From positions 1-46,456 of the forward strand of contig JABXHN010000057.1 in NCBI GenBank assembly GCA_013373635.1: a stretch of DNA of 46,456 nucleotides. Reading direction: 5' to 3'. Below are positions 8,527 to 16,153 of the stretch, one piece after another; within the stretch, counting starts at the first letter, position 1; each line of letters opens with the position of its first letter. Made by a program: the position numbers and the translations under genes. Source of the stretch: Flavobacteriaceae bacterium. GTDB lineage: Bacteria; Bacteroidota; Bacteroidia; Flavobacteriales; Flavobacteriaceae. The notes beneath the pieces were generated by a model, which did not search any database, had not been told where the DNA came from, and saw only the letters and a list, made by a program, of their open reading frames with translations.

Positions 8527-9495
8527 ATGAAAAAGTATTCTGAATTAGTCATAACAGACCTAAAAGCGGCTGCAAAGACCTTGTCAAATGACGACTTAGT
8601 AGCCATTCCGACGGAGACTGTATACGGATTAGCGGCCAATGCCTTTTCTGAAAATGCGATTGACAAAATATATCAAACCAAAAACCGTCCACAGACCAAT
8701 CCCTTAATTGTCCACCTTCACAATTTTGAGCAATTGCCTAAAGTCGCTAAAACAATCCCAAAGGAAGTCGAGCTCCTTGCAGCTCATTTTTGGCCAGGAC
8801 CGCTTACGGTAGTTCTTGAAAAATCGGATGCTATTTCAACTAAAGTCACTGCAGGTAAAAACACCGTTGCAGTTAGAGTACCCAATCACGAGCTCACTTT
8901 AGCCTTACTTCGTTCCCTAGCGTTCCCATTGGTAGCTCCAAGTGCCAACAAATCCAATCACATCAGTCCTACCTGTCCCCAGCACGTATTCAATTCCTTA
9001 AAAGAGGACAGCCCTTTGATTTTAGATGGCGGGATTTGCAGCAAAGGCATTGAATCCACGATTATTGGATTTGAAAATCACAAGCCGACAATTTATCGAT
9101 TGGGATCTATTTCCAAAGAAGCCATAGAAGCTGTTTTGGGGACCTCAGTACAACTTGCCAATCACGAGGTGTCTTCGATTGCGCCAGGAATGCAAAAAAA
9201 ACACTACGCTCCTAGAACACCATTCATCAGCTGTACTAATTTACAGGAAGAATTAAAAAAATACCCCAATAAAAAAATTGGAGTTCTTTTTTTTACAGAA
9301 AATCCTCTTGCCAAACAAATGCTCCACTATCGGATCCTTAGCAGTTCAGGTTGTGTTGAAGAGGCAATGGCTAATCTTTACAAAATGATGCACGAACTTG
9401 ATGAATTAGAATTGGATGTAATCCTATCCGAACTAGCCCCTGAAAAAGGGGTTGGAGCCTCGATTAACGATCGATTGACTCGAGCTTCATCCTAG
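8527..9495 (+). CDS. sua5: L-threonylcarbamoyladenylate synthase, long Sua5 form
   Basis: Makes threonylcarbamoyl-AMP from threonine, bicarbonate and ATP for t6A37 modification of tRNAs that read ANN codons. It acts in the cytoplasm with TsaB/D/E. The YrdC domain (about 10-195) shows AIPTETVYGLAANAF, the KNRP segment, HFWPGPLTVVL, TVAVRVPNH and PLVAPSANKSNH. A linker containing IAPGMQKKHYAPRTP leads to the smaller Sua5 C-terminal domain (about 220-322), which separates this long form from TsaC. The length of 322 residues is normal. The gene is monocistronic here, divergent from the YeeZ-like gene. Confidence 0.95.
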   Translation: MKKYSELVITDLKAAAKTLSNDDLVAIPTETVYGLAANAFSENAIDKIYQTKNRPQTNPLIVHLHNFEQLPKVAKTIPKEVELLAAHFWPGPLTVVLEKSDAISTKVTAGKNTVAVRVPNHELTLALLRSLAFPLVAPSANKSNHISPTCPQHVFNSLKEDSPLILDGGICSKGIESTIIGFENHKPTIYRLGSISKEAIEAVLGTSVQLANHEVSSIAPGMQKKHYAPRTPFISCTNLQEELKKYPNKKIGVLFFTENPLAKQMLHYRILSSSGCVEEAMANLYKMMHELDELELDVILSELAPEKGVGASINDRLTRASS

Positions 9496-9821
9496 CATAG
9501 AGCACCCTAAAATCAAAATAAGGATTTATTTCGTTTGATAAAGTATGGTACTTACTTTGCTAAAGATTTTTTGTAAACTTTGATCCAATAAAAAGTAAGT
9601 AAACTAAAGGGGGTAACACTGTTCAAACAGCGGGTGACGCTCATCGGAGTAAGAGCTGATAATACTTAGGCTTCTGCAATACTGCCCTTGTAATGCAATA
9701 TCAGTTACTAAAAACAGATTTAAACCATCACTTTGCCTTTTTGTAATCTGATTTATGATGCATTTAATTGATTTTTCACGATAACATTCTTCTATAAATT
9801 TTAACTTTATTCTTTTATGAT
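9496..9821. other. Spacer with a stop-free minus-strand frame
   Basis: This 326-bp gap has a GC-richer core at about 9605-9700. On the minus strand a frame without stops runs from 9834 down to a TAG at 9604 (76 codons) but has no ATG. Its last 29 residues (LQGQYCRSLSIISS, then YSDERHPLFEQCYPL) look protein-like. It may be the 3' end of a lost gene or part of a mobile element end. Other frames in the core are also open, so coding is not established. No tRNA or clear terminator was found. Confidence 0.35.
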
Positions 9822-10241
9822 TTGATAAATTTAATCAAAGTGACTCATAGACGATTTCAAATAAAAAAGTGGCAACAGTATTGGTGGTTCCCTTTGTTAA
9901 TTGGATCGATGATTTACATTTTATTTAGATCCGAATCCCTTTTATACAATCGACTTATAGGAACTGTATTTCATCCTATCGCGACCCCAGAATCAGTCCT
10001 TGAACAAATAATTGTTTATTCCTTACCAGATGGACTTTGGGCTATGTCCTACACTATGCTTATTTTAACTATTAGAAAAAAAAGGGACGGAGCTACCTTG
10101 TTGTGGTCTATGATCATTCCGATAATAGGATTCTGTTCTGAAATTGCACAGTTCTATTTCATTATCCCAGGAACTTTCGATATATTTGATTTAGTGATGT
10201 ATTTATGTTTACCTCTTATCGTAATTAATTTTAGCAAATGA
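9822..10241 (+). CDS. Small membrane protein of unknown function
   Basis: The protein of about 139 residues has a basic N terminus (HRRFQIKKW) and three or four hydrophobic segments at about 22-38, 68-85, 93-110 and 120-137, so it is an inner-membrane protein. No in-frame ATG exists near the start. TTG 9822 is used here, and GTG 9840 is an alternative that would still keep the basic leader. The layout resembles small VanZ-like or DUF membrane proteins, but no motif settles this. Its stop overlaps the ATG of the next gene (ATGA), so the two are translationally coupled. Confidence 0.65.
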   Translation: MINLIKVTHRRFQIKKWQQYWWFPLLIGSMIYILFRSESLLYNRLIGTVFHPIATPESVLEQIIVYSLPDGLWAMSYTMLILTIRKKRDGATLLWSMIIPIIGFCSEIAQFYFIIPGTFDIFDLVMYLCLPLIVINFSK

Positions 10242-10636
10242 AAAATTTTTTATCTGGACTCGCTCTTCTATTTTTTATCGTCATTGCGTTTGGGAGCGTA
10301 GATGAAGCTCCGAAAATCACTCCTGAAACCTTACCAAATGTAGAAATTACAGCACCTCAATTATATCAGGCTTATCAAGCCAATGAAATAGCTGCTGACG
10401 AGAAATATAAAGATAAAATTATTCAAGTTAGTGGCCGCATTAGAGACATCGGAAATGACCTTATGGACAATCCCTACATTACCCTCGTAGGAGATCAATA
10501 TTTTGGTGATGTTCAATGTTTTTTTAATGAGAAATCTGTGGTCGCCAACTTATCTAAAGGACAACAAATTACTGTTTTGGGTATTTGTGATGGTCTCATG
10601 ATCAATGTTTTACTCAATGATTGTGTTGTTAAATAA
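10238..10636 (+). CDS. Exported OB-fold protein, tRNA_anti-like family
   Basis: The 132-residue protein has a hydrophobic leader (residues 1-20) without a lipobox, then an acidic linker and a domain at about 43-130 of the tRNA_anti-like OB-fold type: LYQAYQANEIAADEKYKDKIIQV, then SGRIRDIG, YITLVGD, VQCFFNE and LSKGQQITVLGIC. Proteins of this family are small periplasmic or membrane-linked OB folds of unknown role. Two cysteines (in VQCFF and GICDG) and a third near the C terminus are present. It overlaps the preceding gene by 4 bp and the following FGE gene by about 20-32 bp, which suggests a tight three-gene unit. Confidence 0.7.
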   Translation: MKNFLSGLALLFFIVIAFGSVDEAPKITPETLPNVEITAPQLYQAYQANEIAADEKYKDKIIQVSGRIRDIGNDLMDNPYITLVGDQYFGDVQCFFNEKSVVANLSKGQQITVLGICDGLMINVLLNDCVVK

Positions 10637-11675
10637 TCTATTTTTATCTAAAACAATTCGACTCCTAATTGTCAGCATTGTACTGATCAGTTTCATTCAA
10701 TGTACCAACAATACAACTCCCAAATTAATTGCTGACACTTCATCAATGGTGTTTATTCCGGCGGGAGTATATACCATGGGAGGGCGATCTGATCAAGCTG
10801 ATTTTGATGAATTTCCAAGGCATGAAGTTCGTGTATCTGCCTTTTATATGGATCCTACCGAGGTGACCAATAGTGAATTTAAAACCTTTGTAGATGCAAC
10901 AGGATATATCACTACTGCTGAGAAGGATATCGACTGGGAAGCGATGAAGAAAACCATTCCAAAAGGAACTCCAAAACCAGATCCATCTGTTTTAAAAGCA
11001 GGATCACTAACCTTTGCTCCTACCGATCATCCTGTTGATTTAAGAGATTATTCACAGTGGTGGGAATGGACTCATGGAGCCGATTGGAAACATCCTGAAG
11101 GTCCCGATAGTTCCATCAAAGACCGAATGGATCATCCTGTTGTTCACATTTCTTGGGATGATGCCAACGCCTATGCTTCATGGGCTGGCAAAAGACTTCC
11201 TACTGAGGCTGAATGGGAATGGGCTGCTTCAGGACCTAATACAGATAATAAATATCCCTGGGGAAACACCCCAATTGAAGGAGCAACTGATAAAGCCAAC
11301 TTTTGGCAGGGCATTTTTCCCTATAAAAATGAACTATTAGATGGTTATTACACTACTGCTCCAGTTAAAAGCTATCCCGCAAATGGATATGGCTTATACG
11401 ATATGGCTGGAAATGTGTGGGAATGGACCCAAGATCGATACGATATCGACAGTTATCAAAACTTTGCCGATCAAGGAGTGGTTAAAGATCCCGAATGTAC
11501 CACCACCTATAACGATCCAAGAGAGCCCTATTCGCCTAACCACGTAATTCGTGGTGGATCATTCCTTTGCAACGAAAGTTATTGTTCTGGCTATCGGGTG
11601 AGCAGAAGAATGCGTTCTAGTAAAGACTCAAGTTTTGCACACACTGGATTTAGATGTGTGGTTGACGTCGATTAA
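10605..11675 (+). CDS. Formylglycine-generating enzyme family lipoprotein
   Basis: FGE-type oxidase that turns the active-site cysteine of S1 sulfatases into formylglycine. The leader ends in a lipobox-like FIQC (residues 30-33), so it is probably a periplasmic lipoprotein. The FGE-sulfatase domain spans about 45-353: FIPAGVYTMGG, DEFPRHEVRVSAFYMD, HPVVHISWDDANAYASWAGK, LPTEAEWEWAA, YDMAGNVWEWTQDRY. Both copper-binding cysteines of true FGEs are kept (Cys322 and Cys327 in CNESYC, five apart as in the human enzyme), unlike many FGE-fold relatives without this activity. ATG 10605 overlaps the previous gene; ATG 10617 is an equally good start. It lies 105 bp before an S1 sulfatase with a CxPSR site, a likely client. 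Confidence 0.85.
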   Translation: MFYSMIVLLNNLFLSKTIRLLIVSIVLISFIQCTNNTTPKLIADTSSMVFIPAGVYTMGGRSDQADFDEFPRHEVRVSAFYMDPTEVTNSEFKTFVDATGYITTAEKDIDWEAMKKTIPKGTPKPDPSVLKAGSLTFAPTDHPVDLRDYSQWWEWTHGADWKHPEGPDSSIKDRMDHPVVHISWDDANAYASWAGKRLPTEAEWEWAASGPNTDNKYPWGNTPIEGATDKANFWQGIFPYKNELLDGYYTTAPVKSYPANGYGLYDMAGNVWEWTQDRYDIDSYQNFADQGVVKDPECTTTYNDPREPYSPNHVIRGGSFLCNESYCSGYRVSRRMRSSKDSSFAHTGFRCVVDVD

Positions 11676-11780
11676 TACTTTAGATATTTCATTAATTGGT
11701 TTAAAATTATCACAAAATACTATTATGTATTTTTAACACAATAATGTATATTGTAACTTTAAAATATACAACCAGCAAAC

Positions 11781-13496
11781 ATGAATAAACTAAAACCTTA
11801 TTTCAAACTCTTAAGTTTAATGATTGCAGCTTTGTTGAATCAAGCCTGTGATACAACTAATGGAGAAAAGAAAAGCACTTCGAATTCGCGTCCAAACATC
11901 ATCTTTATTATGAGTGATGATCACGCGTATCAGGCAATTTCAGCCTATGACAATAAACTGATTGAAACTCCCAATATCGATCGTATCGCTCAGATGGGAA
12001 TGCTCTTTACCAATGCGAGTGTGACCAATTCAATTTGTGCTCCTAGTAGAGCTACCATCCTCACAGGAAAACACACCCACCTTAACGGCAAGGTAGACAA
12101 TCACTTTGCTTTTGACGACAGCAATATCACCTTTCCTCAAATTCTTCAAGAGAATGGATATCAAACGGCCATGTTTGGAAAGCTTCATTTTGGAAATAAC
12201 CCAAAAGGATTTGATCAGTTTAAAATACTCCCAGGTCAAGGTGCTTATTGGAATCCTGATTTCATTACTAAAAATGAAGGAGAAATTAGAGTTGATGGTT
12301 ACGCTACCGATATTATTACCGATTTTACACTCGATTGGCTACAAGAGGAACGAGACCCTGCCAAACCATTTTTATTGATGTATTTACACAAGGCACCTCA
12401 TCGTTCTTGGTATATGGCTAACCGTCATTACGATGAATTTTTAAACAGAACCTTTCCAGAACCTAGCACCTTATTCGATGACTATTCTGGAATGGGAAAT
12501 GCCTCAAAGGAAGCTGAAATGAGCATTCTTCACCATATGGGATGGTCAGGAGACAACAAAGTGTTTCCAGAGGTGATGGATGAGATGGGACTCAGTGAAA
12601 TTGGTTATGATAAATTCAGGACCGATATGATGATGAACCGTATGACTGAAACTCAAAAAGCTGAATTCAAAGAGGCTTACGCTCCTATTTTTGAAGACTT
12701 CAAGAAGAAATACCCCTCAATGGATTCAAAGGATTTGATGCGTTGGAAATACCAACGTTATATGCAAGATTATCTAGGAACCATCAAGGCCGTTGATGAA
12801 AATGTAGGTCGTGTATTGGATTATTTAGAAGAAAATAACCTAATGGAAAACACCATCATCGTCTATACCTCAGATCAAGGTTTTTATTTGGGTGAACACG
12901 GATGGTTTGACAAGCGATTTGCCTATAACGAATCGTTTAAAACACCGCTACTCGTTTCTTGGAAAGATCACATTAGAGCAGGCTCAAGATCTGATGAAAT
13001 GGTTCAAAACCTCGACTTTGCTCAAACCTTTTTAGATGCTGCTGGAATTGAGGCTCCAAAAGAAATGCAAGGAGAGAGTCTTCGACCCTTATTGGAAGAA
13101 ACTGGGAAATGGGATCGTGATGCTGTCTATTACCACTATTACGAATATCCAGCTGAGCACATGGTCAATCGCCATTATGCCATTGTAACCAAAGAATACA
13201 AACTCATTCACTACTATTTCTCATTAGACGAATGGGAACTCATCGATCGATTAAAAGATCCTGAAGAACTCACTAATGTATACGATGACCCTGCTTATGC
13301 AGAAGTGCGAAAAGAGCTTCACAAAAAATTAGAAGAACTCCGAGTTCAATACAAAGACAGTGATCAGCTCAGTGATGAATACATTGATAAATTTCTAGCC
13401 GATGCTGTCGAGGGTAAAGTCTATGGACTCACCAAAGAAAGAGCAAAAGCAATTCAATCAAAAAGAGCAGCTGAAAAAGCAGCATTAAAAAATTAA
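11781..13496 (+). CDS. S1 family sulfatase lipoprotein
   Basis: The lipobox is LNQAC with Cys23. The sulfatase signature is CAPSR, with Cys86 the residue to be changed to formylglycine, followed by ATILTGKHTH. Metal ligands are seen as MSDDH (Asp46, Asp47) and SDQGFYLGEHGWFDKR. The sequence resembles the S1_11-type branch (N-acetylglucosamine-6-sulfatases such as BT4656), but activity is not fixed by this resemblance. Its 571 residues are slightly long because of a charged tail. It is a close paralogue of the sulfatase at 30984-32642. It forms a unit with the esterase 6 bp downstream and follows the FGE gene. Confidence 0.88.
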   Translation: MNKLKPYFKLLSLMIAALLNQACDTTNGEKKSTSNSRPNIIFIMSDDHAYQAISAYDNKLIETPNIDRIAQMGMLFTNASVTNSICAPSRATILTGKHTHLNGKVDNHFAFDDSNITFPQILQENGYQTAMFGKLHFGNNPKGFDQFKILPGQGAYWNPDFITKNEGEIRVDGYATDIITDFTLDWLQEERDPAKPFLLMYLHKAPHRSWYMANRHYDEFLNRTFPEPSTLFDDYSGMGNASKEAEMSILHHMGWSGDNKVFPEVMDEMGLSEIGYDKFRTDMMMNRMTETQKAEFKEAYAPIFEDFKKKYPSMDSKDLMRWKYQRYMQDYLGTIKAVDENVGRVLDYLEENNLMENTIIVYTSDQGFYLGEHGWFDKRFAYNESFKTPLLVSWKDHIRAGSRSDEMVQNLDFAQTFLDAAGIEAPKEMQGESLRPLLEETGKWDRDAVYYHYYEYPAEHMVNRHYAIVTKEYKLIHYYFSLDEWELIDRLKDPEELTNVYDDPAYAEVRKELHKKLEELRVQYKDSDQLSDEYIDKFLADAVEGKVYGLTKERAKAIQSKRAAEKAALKN

Positions 13497-13502
13497 GACA
13501 CT

Positions 13503-14327
13503 ATGAAAAAACGATTCTTACTCCTTATACTAGGAATTGTACCCGTATTAAGTTTTGCGCAATCTGAGTATACGTTTAAAGAAAACATCACCTATAGAGC
13601 GGATCCGTTTTATAAAACTGATTACCAAAAAGAGCGTTGTATTTTAGACACCTACATCCCTGAAGGAGTGAGTGATTTTCCGACTTTGGTGTATTTTCAC
13701 GGAGGTGGATTAAAAGGTGGAAACAAAAACATACCCGAATACCTCAAAGGAAAAGGGATTGCAGTGATTGCTGCCAACTATCGCTTTTTTCCACAGGTGG
13801 GCACCGATGTGGTGGTTGATGATGCCGCTGCAGCAGTAGCATGGACCTTTAACAATATAGAGGCGCTTGGAGGTTCTAAAGAAAAGATATTTTTGTCAGG
13901 CCACTCTGCGGGAGGATATTTGACTTCCATGCTTGGATTGGATAAGCATTTTTTAGCAAAATACGATATCGATGCGGATCAAATCGCTGGTTTAATTCCT
14001 TTAAGTGGTCATACCATTACCCATATGACTGTTAGAGAAGAACGAAATATTGGTCCCTTAAAACCATTGGTTGATGAGTGGGCTCCTTTATATCACGTCA
14101 GAGCAGATGCTCCTCCTTATATTATGATCACTGGAGATCGTGAATTAGAAATGCTTGGTAGGTATGAAGAAAACGCCTATATGTGGAGAATGATGCAACT
14201 CGTAAAACACCCGCAAACAGAACTACATGAAATAGATGGATACGGCCATATGATGGTGTATCCAGCTATTCCAATAGTAGTAAGAAAAATCAAAGAGCTC
14301 ACAAAAGCAATTGATTCTAATAACTAA
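13503..14327 (+). CDS. Secreted alpha/beta-hydrolase (carboxylesterase-like)
   Basis: A signal peptide ends at FAQ (residue 20). The oxyanion motif is HGGGLKGG (66-73). The nucleophile is Ser135 in GHSAGGY, the acid probably Asp212 in ITGDRE, and the base His249 in GYGHMM. The fold and length (274) fit the BD-FAE/HSL-like esterases that deacetylate polysaccharides or oligosaccharides. It starts 6 bp after the sulfatase stop, so the pair is probably co-transcribed and may remove sulfate and ester groups from the same glycan. It is convergent with the His-rich lipoprotein gene, only 3 bp apart. Confidence 0.8.
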   Translation: MKKRFLLLILGIVPVLSFAQSEYTFKENITYRADPFYKTDYQKERCILDTYIPEGVSDFPTLVYFHGGGLKGGNKNIPEYLKGKGIAVIAANYRFFPQVGTDVVVDDAAAAVAWTFNNIEALGGSKEKIFLSGHSAGGYLTSMLGLDKHFLAKYDIDADQIAGLIPLSGHTITHMTVREERNIGPLKPLVDEWAPLYHVRADAPPYIMITGDRELEMLGRYEENAYMWRMMQLVKHPQTELHEIDGYGHMMVYPAIPIVVRKIKELTKAIDSNN

Positions 14328-14330
14328 GTT

Positions 14331-14699
14331 TTAAGCACAACGTACAGTGACCGAATGGGTATGAGCGTCATCGCTCGATGAGGTCACTGTAATCGATTGA
14401 TTGGATTGTAGGGTAGAAAATTGACTGGAAGTAATTGTTACTGTATGGGGGTGATTTGAAGTACCTTGAATATTATAGGTCTTATCACTTCCCGCTAAAA
14501 CATCGGCCTTAGACACTATAAGTGTATGGCCGTGATTGGAACTTATAGACGAACTCGTTCCATTGTCTAAACAACTTTTTGCTGTAGGGGTTGTTCCTCC
14601 TGTATCATCTTCTTCTTTTGAACAAGAAGAGATACTAGGTACTGCTGAAATAAATAGCAGAGCTCCGATACTTCTTTGTAGAAATGTATTTCTGTTCAT
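14331..14699 (-). CDS. Small His-rich lipoprotein, unknown function
   Basis: The leader carries a lipobox (SISSC, Cys26) after a hydrophobic segment, followed by an acidic spacer typical of surface-exposed Bacteroidota lipoproteins (SKEEDD). The mature domain (about 42-122) is Ser/Thr-rich and beta-like. It has three evenly placed His clusters, NHGHTLIV, NHPHTVTIT and DDAHTHSVTVRC, and one cysteine in each half (SCLDN, VRCA). This suggests a metal-binding beta domain, perhaps cupredoxin-like. I know no assigned function. It lies just downstream of the GH144 terminator on the same strand, so it probably has its own promoter. Confidence 0.65.
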   Translation of the reverse strand: MNRNTFLQRSIGALLFISAVPSISSCSKEEDDTGGTTPTAKSCLDNGTSSSISSNHGHTLIVSKADVLAGSDKTYNIQGTSNHPHTVTITSSQFSTLQSNQSITVTSSSDDAHTHSVTVRCA

Positions 14700-14759
14700 G
14701 ATGCTATTTTTAATGATTCTTAATAAGGTAAGAAGTATTTCGAAACAAATAGCATTATA

Positions 14760-14788
14760 AACTGTTAAATAATTCTTATTTAACAGTT
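14760..14788 (-). terminator. Hairpin ending the glucanase operon
   Basis: Perfect 11-bp arms AACTGTTAAAT (14760-14770) and ATTTAACAGTT (14778-14788) surround a 7-base loop. It lies 22 bp after the GH144 stop and before the His-rich lipoprotein gene. The T-run is weak on both strands. Confidence 0.55.
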
Positions 14789-14809
14789 TGTATTTGAATA
14801 AAATGAGGC

Positions 14810-16153
14810 TTAAAAATTAAAACCAAGCTTTGTTAAAGCTGCTTGAATCTCCTGATCTTTCATGAACATATTCCATAAAAGTCCCGATCTGTAATTCTCG
14901 ATCATCACTACGATAGGCCCTTGGTCGATGGCTAAATACCCATCGGAAATCCAATTATCCCCTACGCTAAAAGCATCGTAAAAACCATAGGGTCCCCATA
15001 GTTCCTTATGATCGTAATAAAAATGACGAACAGCTCTTAGAGATTGACTAGATGAATAAGGAATCGATGAAAGAGCAGCTGTTGGAGTTATGACTCCTTT
15101 ATCGTTAGTAGGAGAATGAGCACTGTAACCATTGACACTGTAACTAGCTGTTAGACCCCAACATTTATCACTGTAATGAGGATAAGATTTTGGATTAGCC
15201 TTACAGTATTCGTAATTGATTAAACTGTGCATTTTATTCTGATTCCAGTAATTTGCATAGGTATCAGATAGGTTTCTTGGATCCAATCCTAAAAAAGAAT
15301 AATGTGAAAAAAACAACGGCCCTCCATAACTTGGACCTAATGGTAATTTGAGATTATTATAGTAAGTAGCACCATTGTAAAAATTTCCTTTGGTCCATAG
15401 ATTGTGATAGAGATCCGTGTCTATAGGATGGGTAGGTGAAGCTGCTCCCAGGATATAGGTGATTAATACTTCATTCCAACCCTTTAATTGATGATTCTTT
15501 GAAAATCCGTAATTTGGAGACCAGTGCCATAAGTAAGTGGTTCCTTCTTTGGTATACCAATCCCATTCTACCTCTTCCCAAAGCTTTGTGATTTTGCTTC
15601 TAAGAGTGGTTTCTTCAGTGGTATTTTGATTAAAGTATTGACGCGCCGTAAGCAATCCTTGAATCATAAATGCCGTTTCGACAATATCACCTCCGTTATC
15701 ATCAGAAGAAAATGGTTTTACTTTTCCAGTATCTCCATAATACCAATGTGGAAAAGCCCCGTGAAAACGATCTGAGTTCAATAAGAAATCACATATTTTA
15801 TCAATCTTTTGTCTTGCTTCTGTTCTGGTCAAAAAACCTCGATTCACTCCAGCGATGATGGCCATGACTCCGAATCCACTACCACCTGAGGTTACCGTAT
15901 TCAAATCAAAATTGTTACGAGCAGGGTGATTTCGTTCCCTAGCCATACCACTACTGTGAGCAGCATCCGTAAAATACTTGAGTGTATAATACTGAATGCT
16001 GTCCAATAGTTGGTTATCGGTAAGTTCCTCTTCAAGTTTTGGATTCAACTGATCAAATATATCAGGATCCGCATCTTGACTAGGCGAGGGCTTGGAACAA
16101 GATATGATTACGAGTCCCAATAAGAATAGACCATATACGGTGTTTCTAGTCAT
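14810..16153 (-). CDS. GH144-type endo-beta-1,2-glucanase lipoprotein (copy 1)
   Basis: Lipoprotein signal with lipobox VIISC (Cys19). The (alpha/alpha)6 glucoamylase-like domain (PF10091 type) covers about 50-447. Family blocks visible are TSGGSGFGVMAI, DRFHGAFPHW, DDNGGDIVETAFMIQGLL, WHWSPNYG, KGWNEVLITY, YSDKCWGLTASYS, TPTAALSSIPY and AIDQGPIVVMIENYR. Acidic residues in the GGDxVETAF and WNExLI blocks are the likely catalytic or substrate-binding ones. GH144 enzymes such as the Chitinophaga pinensis SGL cut beta-1,2-glucan to short sophoro-oligosaccharides. It directly abuts the GH3 gene (no gap) and is the last gene of the operon. A second GH144 gene flanks the GH3 gene on the other side. 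Confidence 0.82.
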   Translation of the reverse strand: MTRNTVYGLFLLGLVIISCSKPSPSQDADPDIFDQLNPKLEEELTDNQLLDSIQYYTLKYFTDAAHSSGMARERNHPARNNFDLNTVTSGGSGFGVMAIIAGVNRGFLTRTEARQKIDKICDFLLNSDRFHGAFPHWYYGDTGKVKPFSSDDNGGDIVETAFMIQGLLTARQYFNQNTTEETTLRSKITKLWEEVEWDWYTKEGTTYLWHWSPNYGFSKNHQLKGWNEVLITYILGAASPTHPIDTDLYHNLWTKGNFYNGATYYNNLKLPLGPSYGGPLFFSHYSFLGLDPRNLSDTYANYWNQNKMHSLINYEYCKANPKSYPHYSDKCWGLTASYSVNGYSAHSPTNDKGVITPTAALSSIPYSSSQSLRAVRHFYYDHKELWGPYGFYDAFSVGDNWISDGYLAIDQGPIVVMIENYRSGLLWNMFMKDQEIQAALTKLGFNF

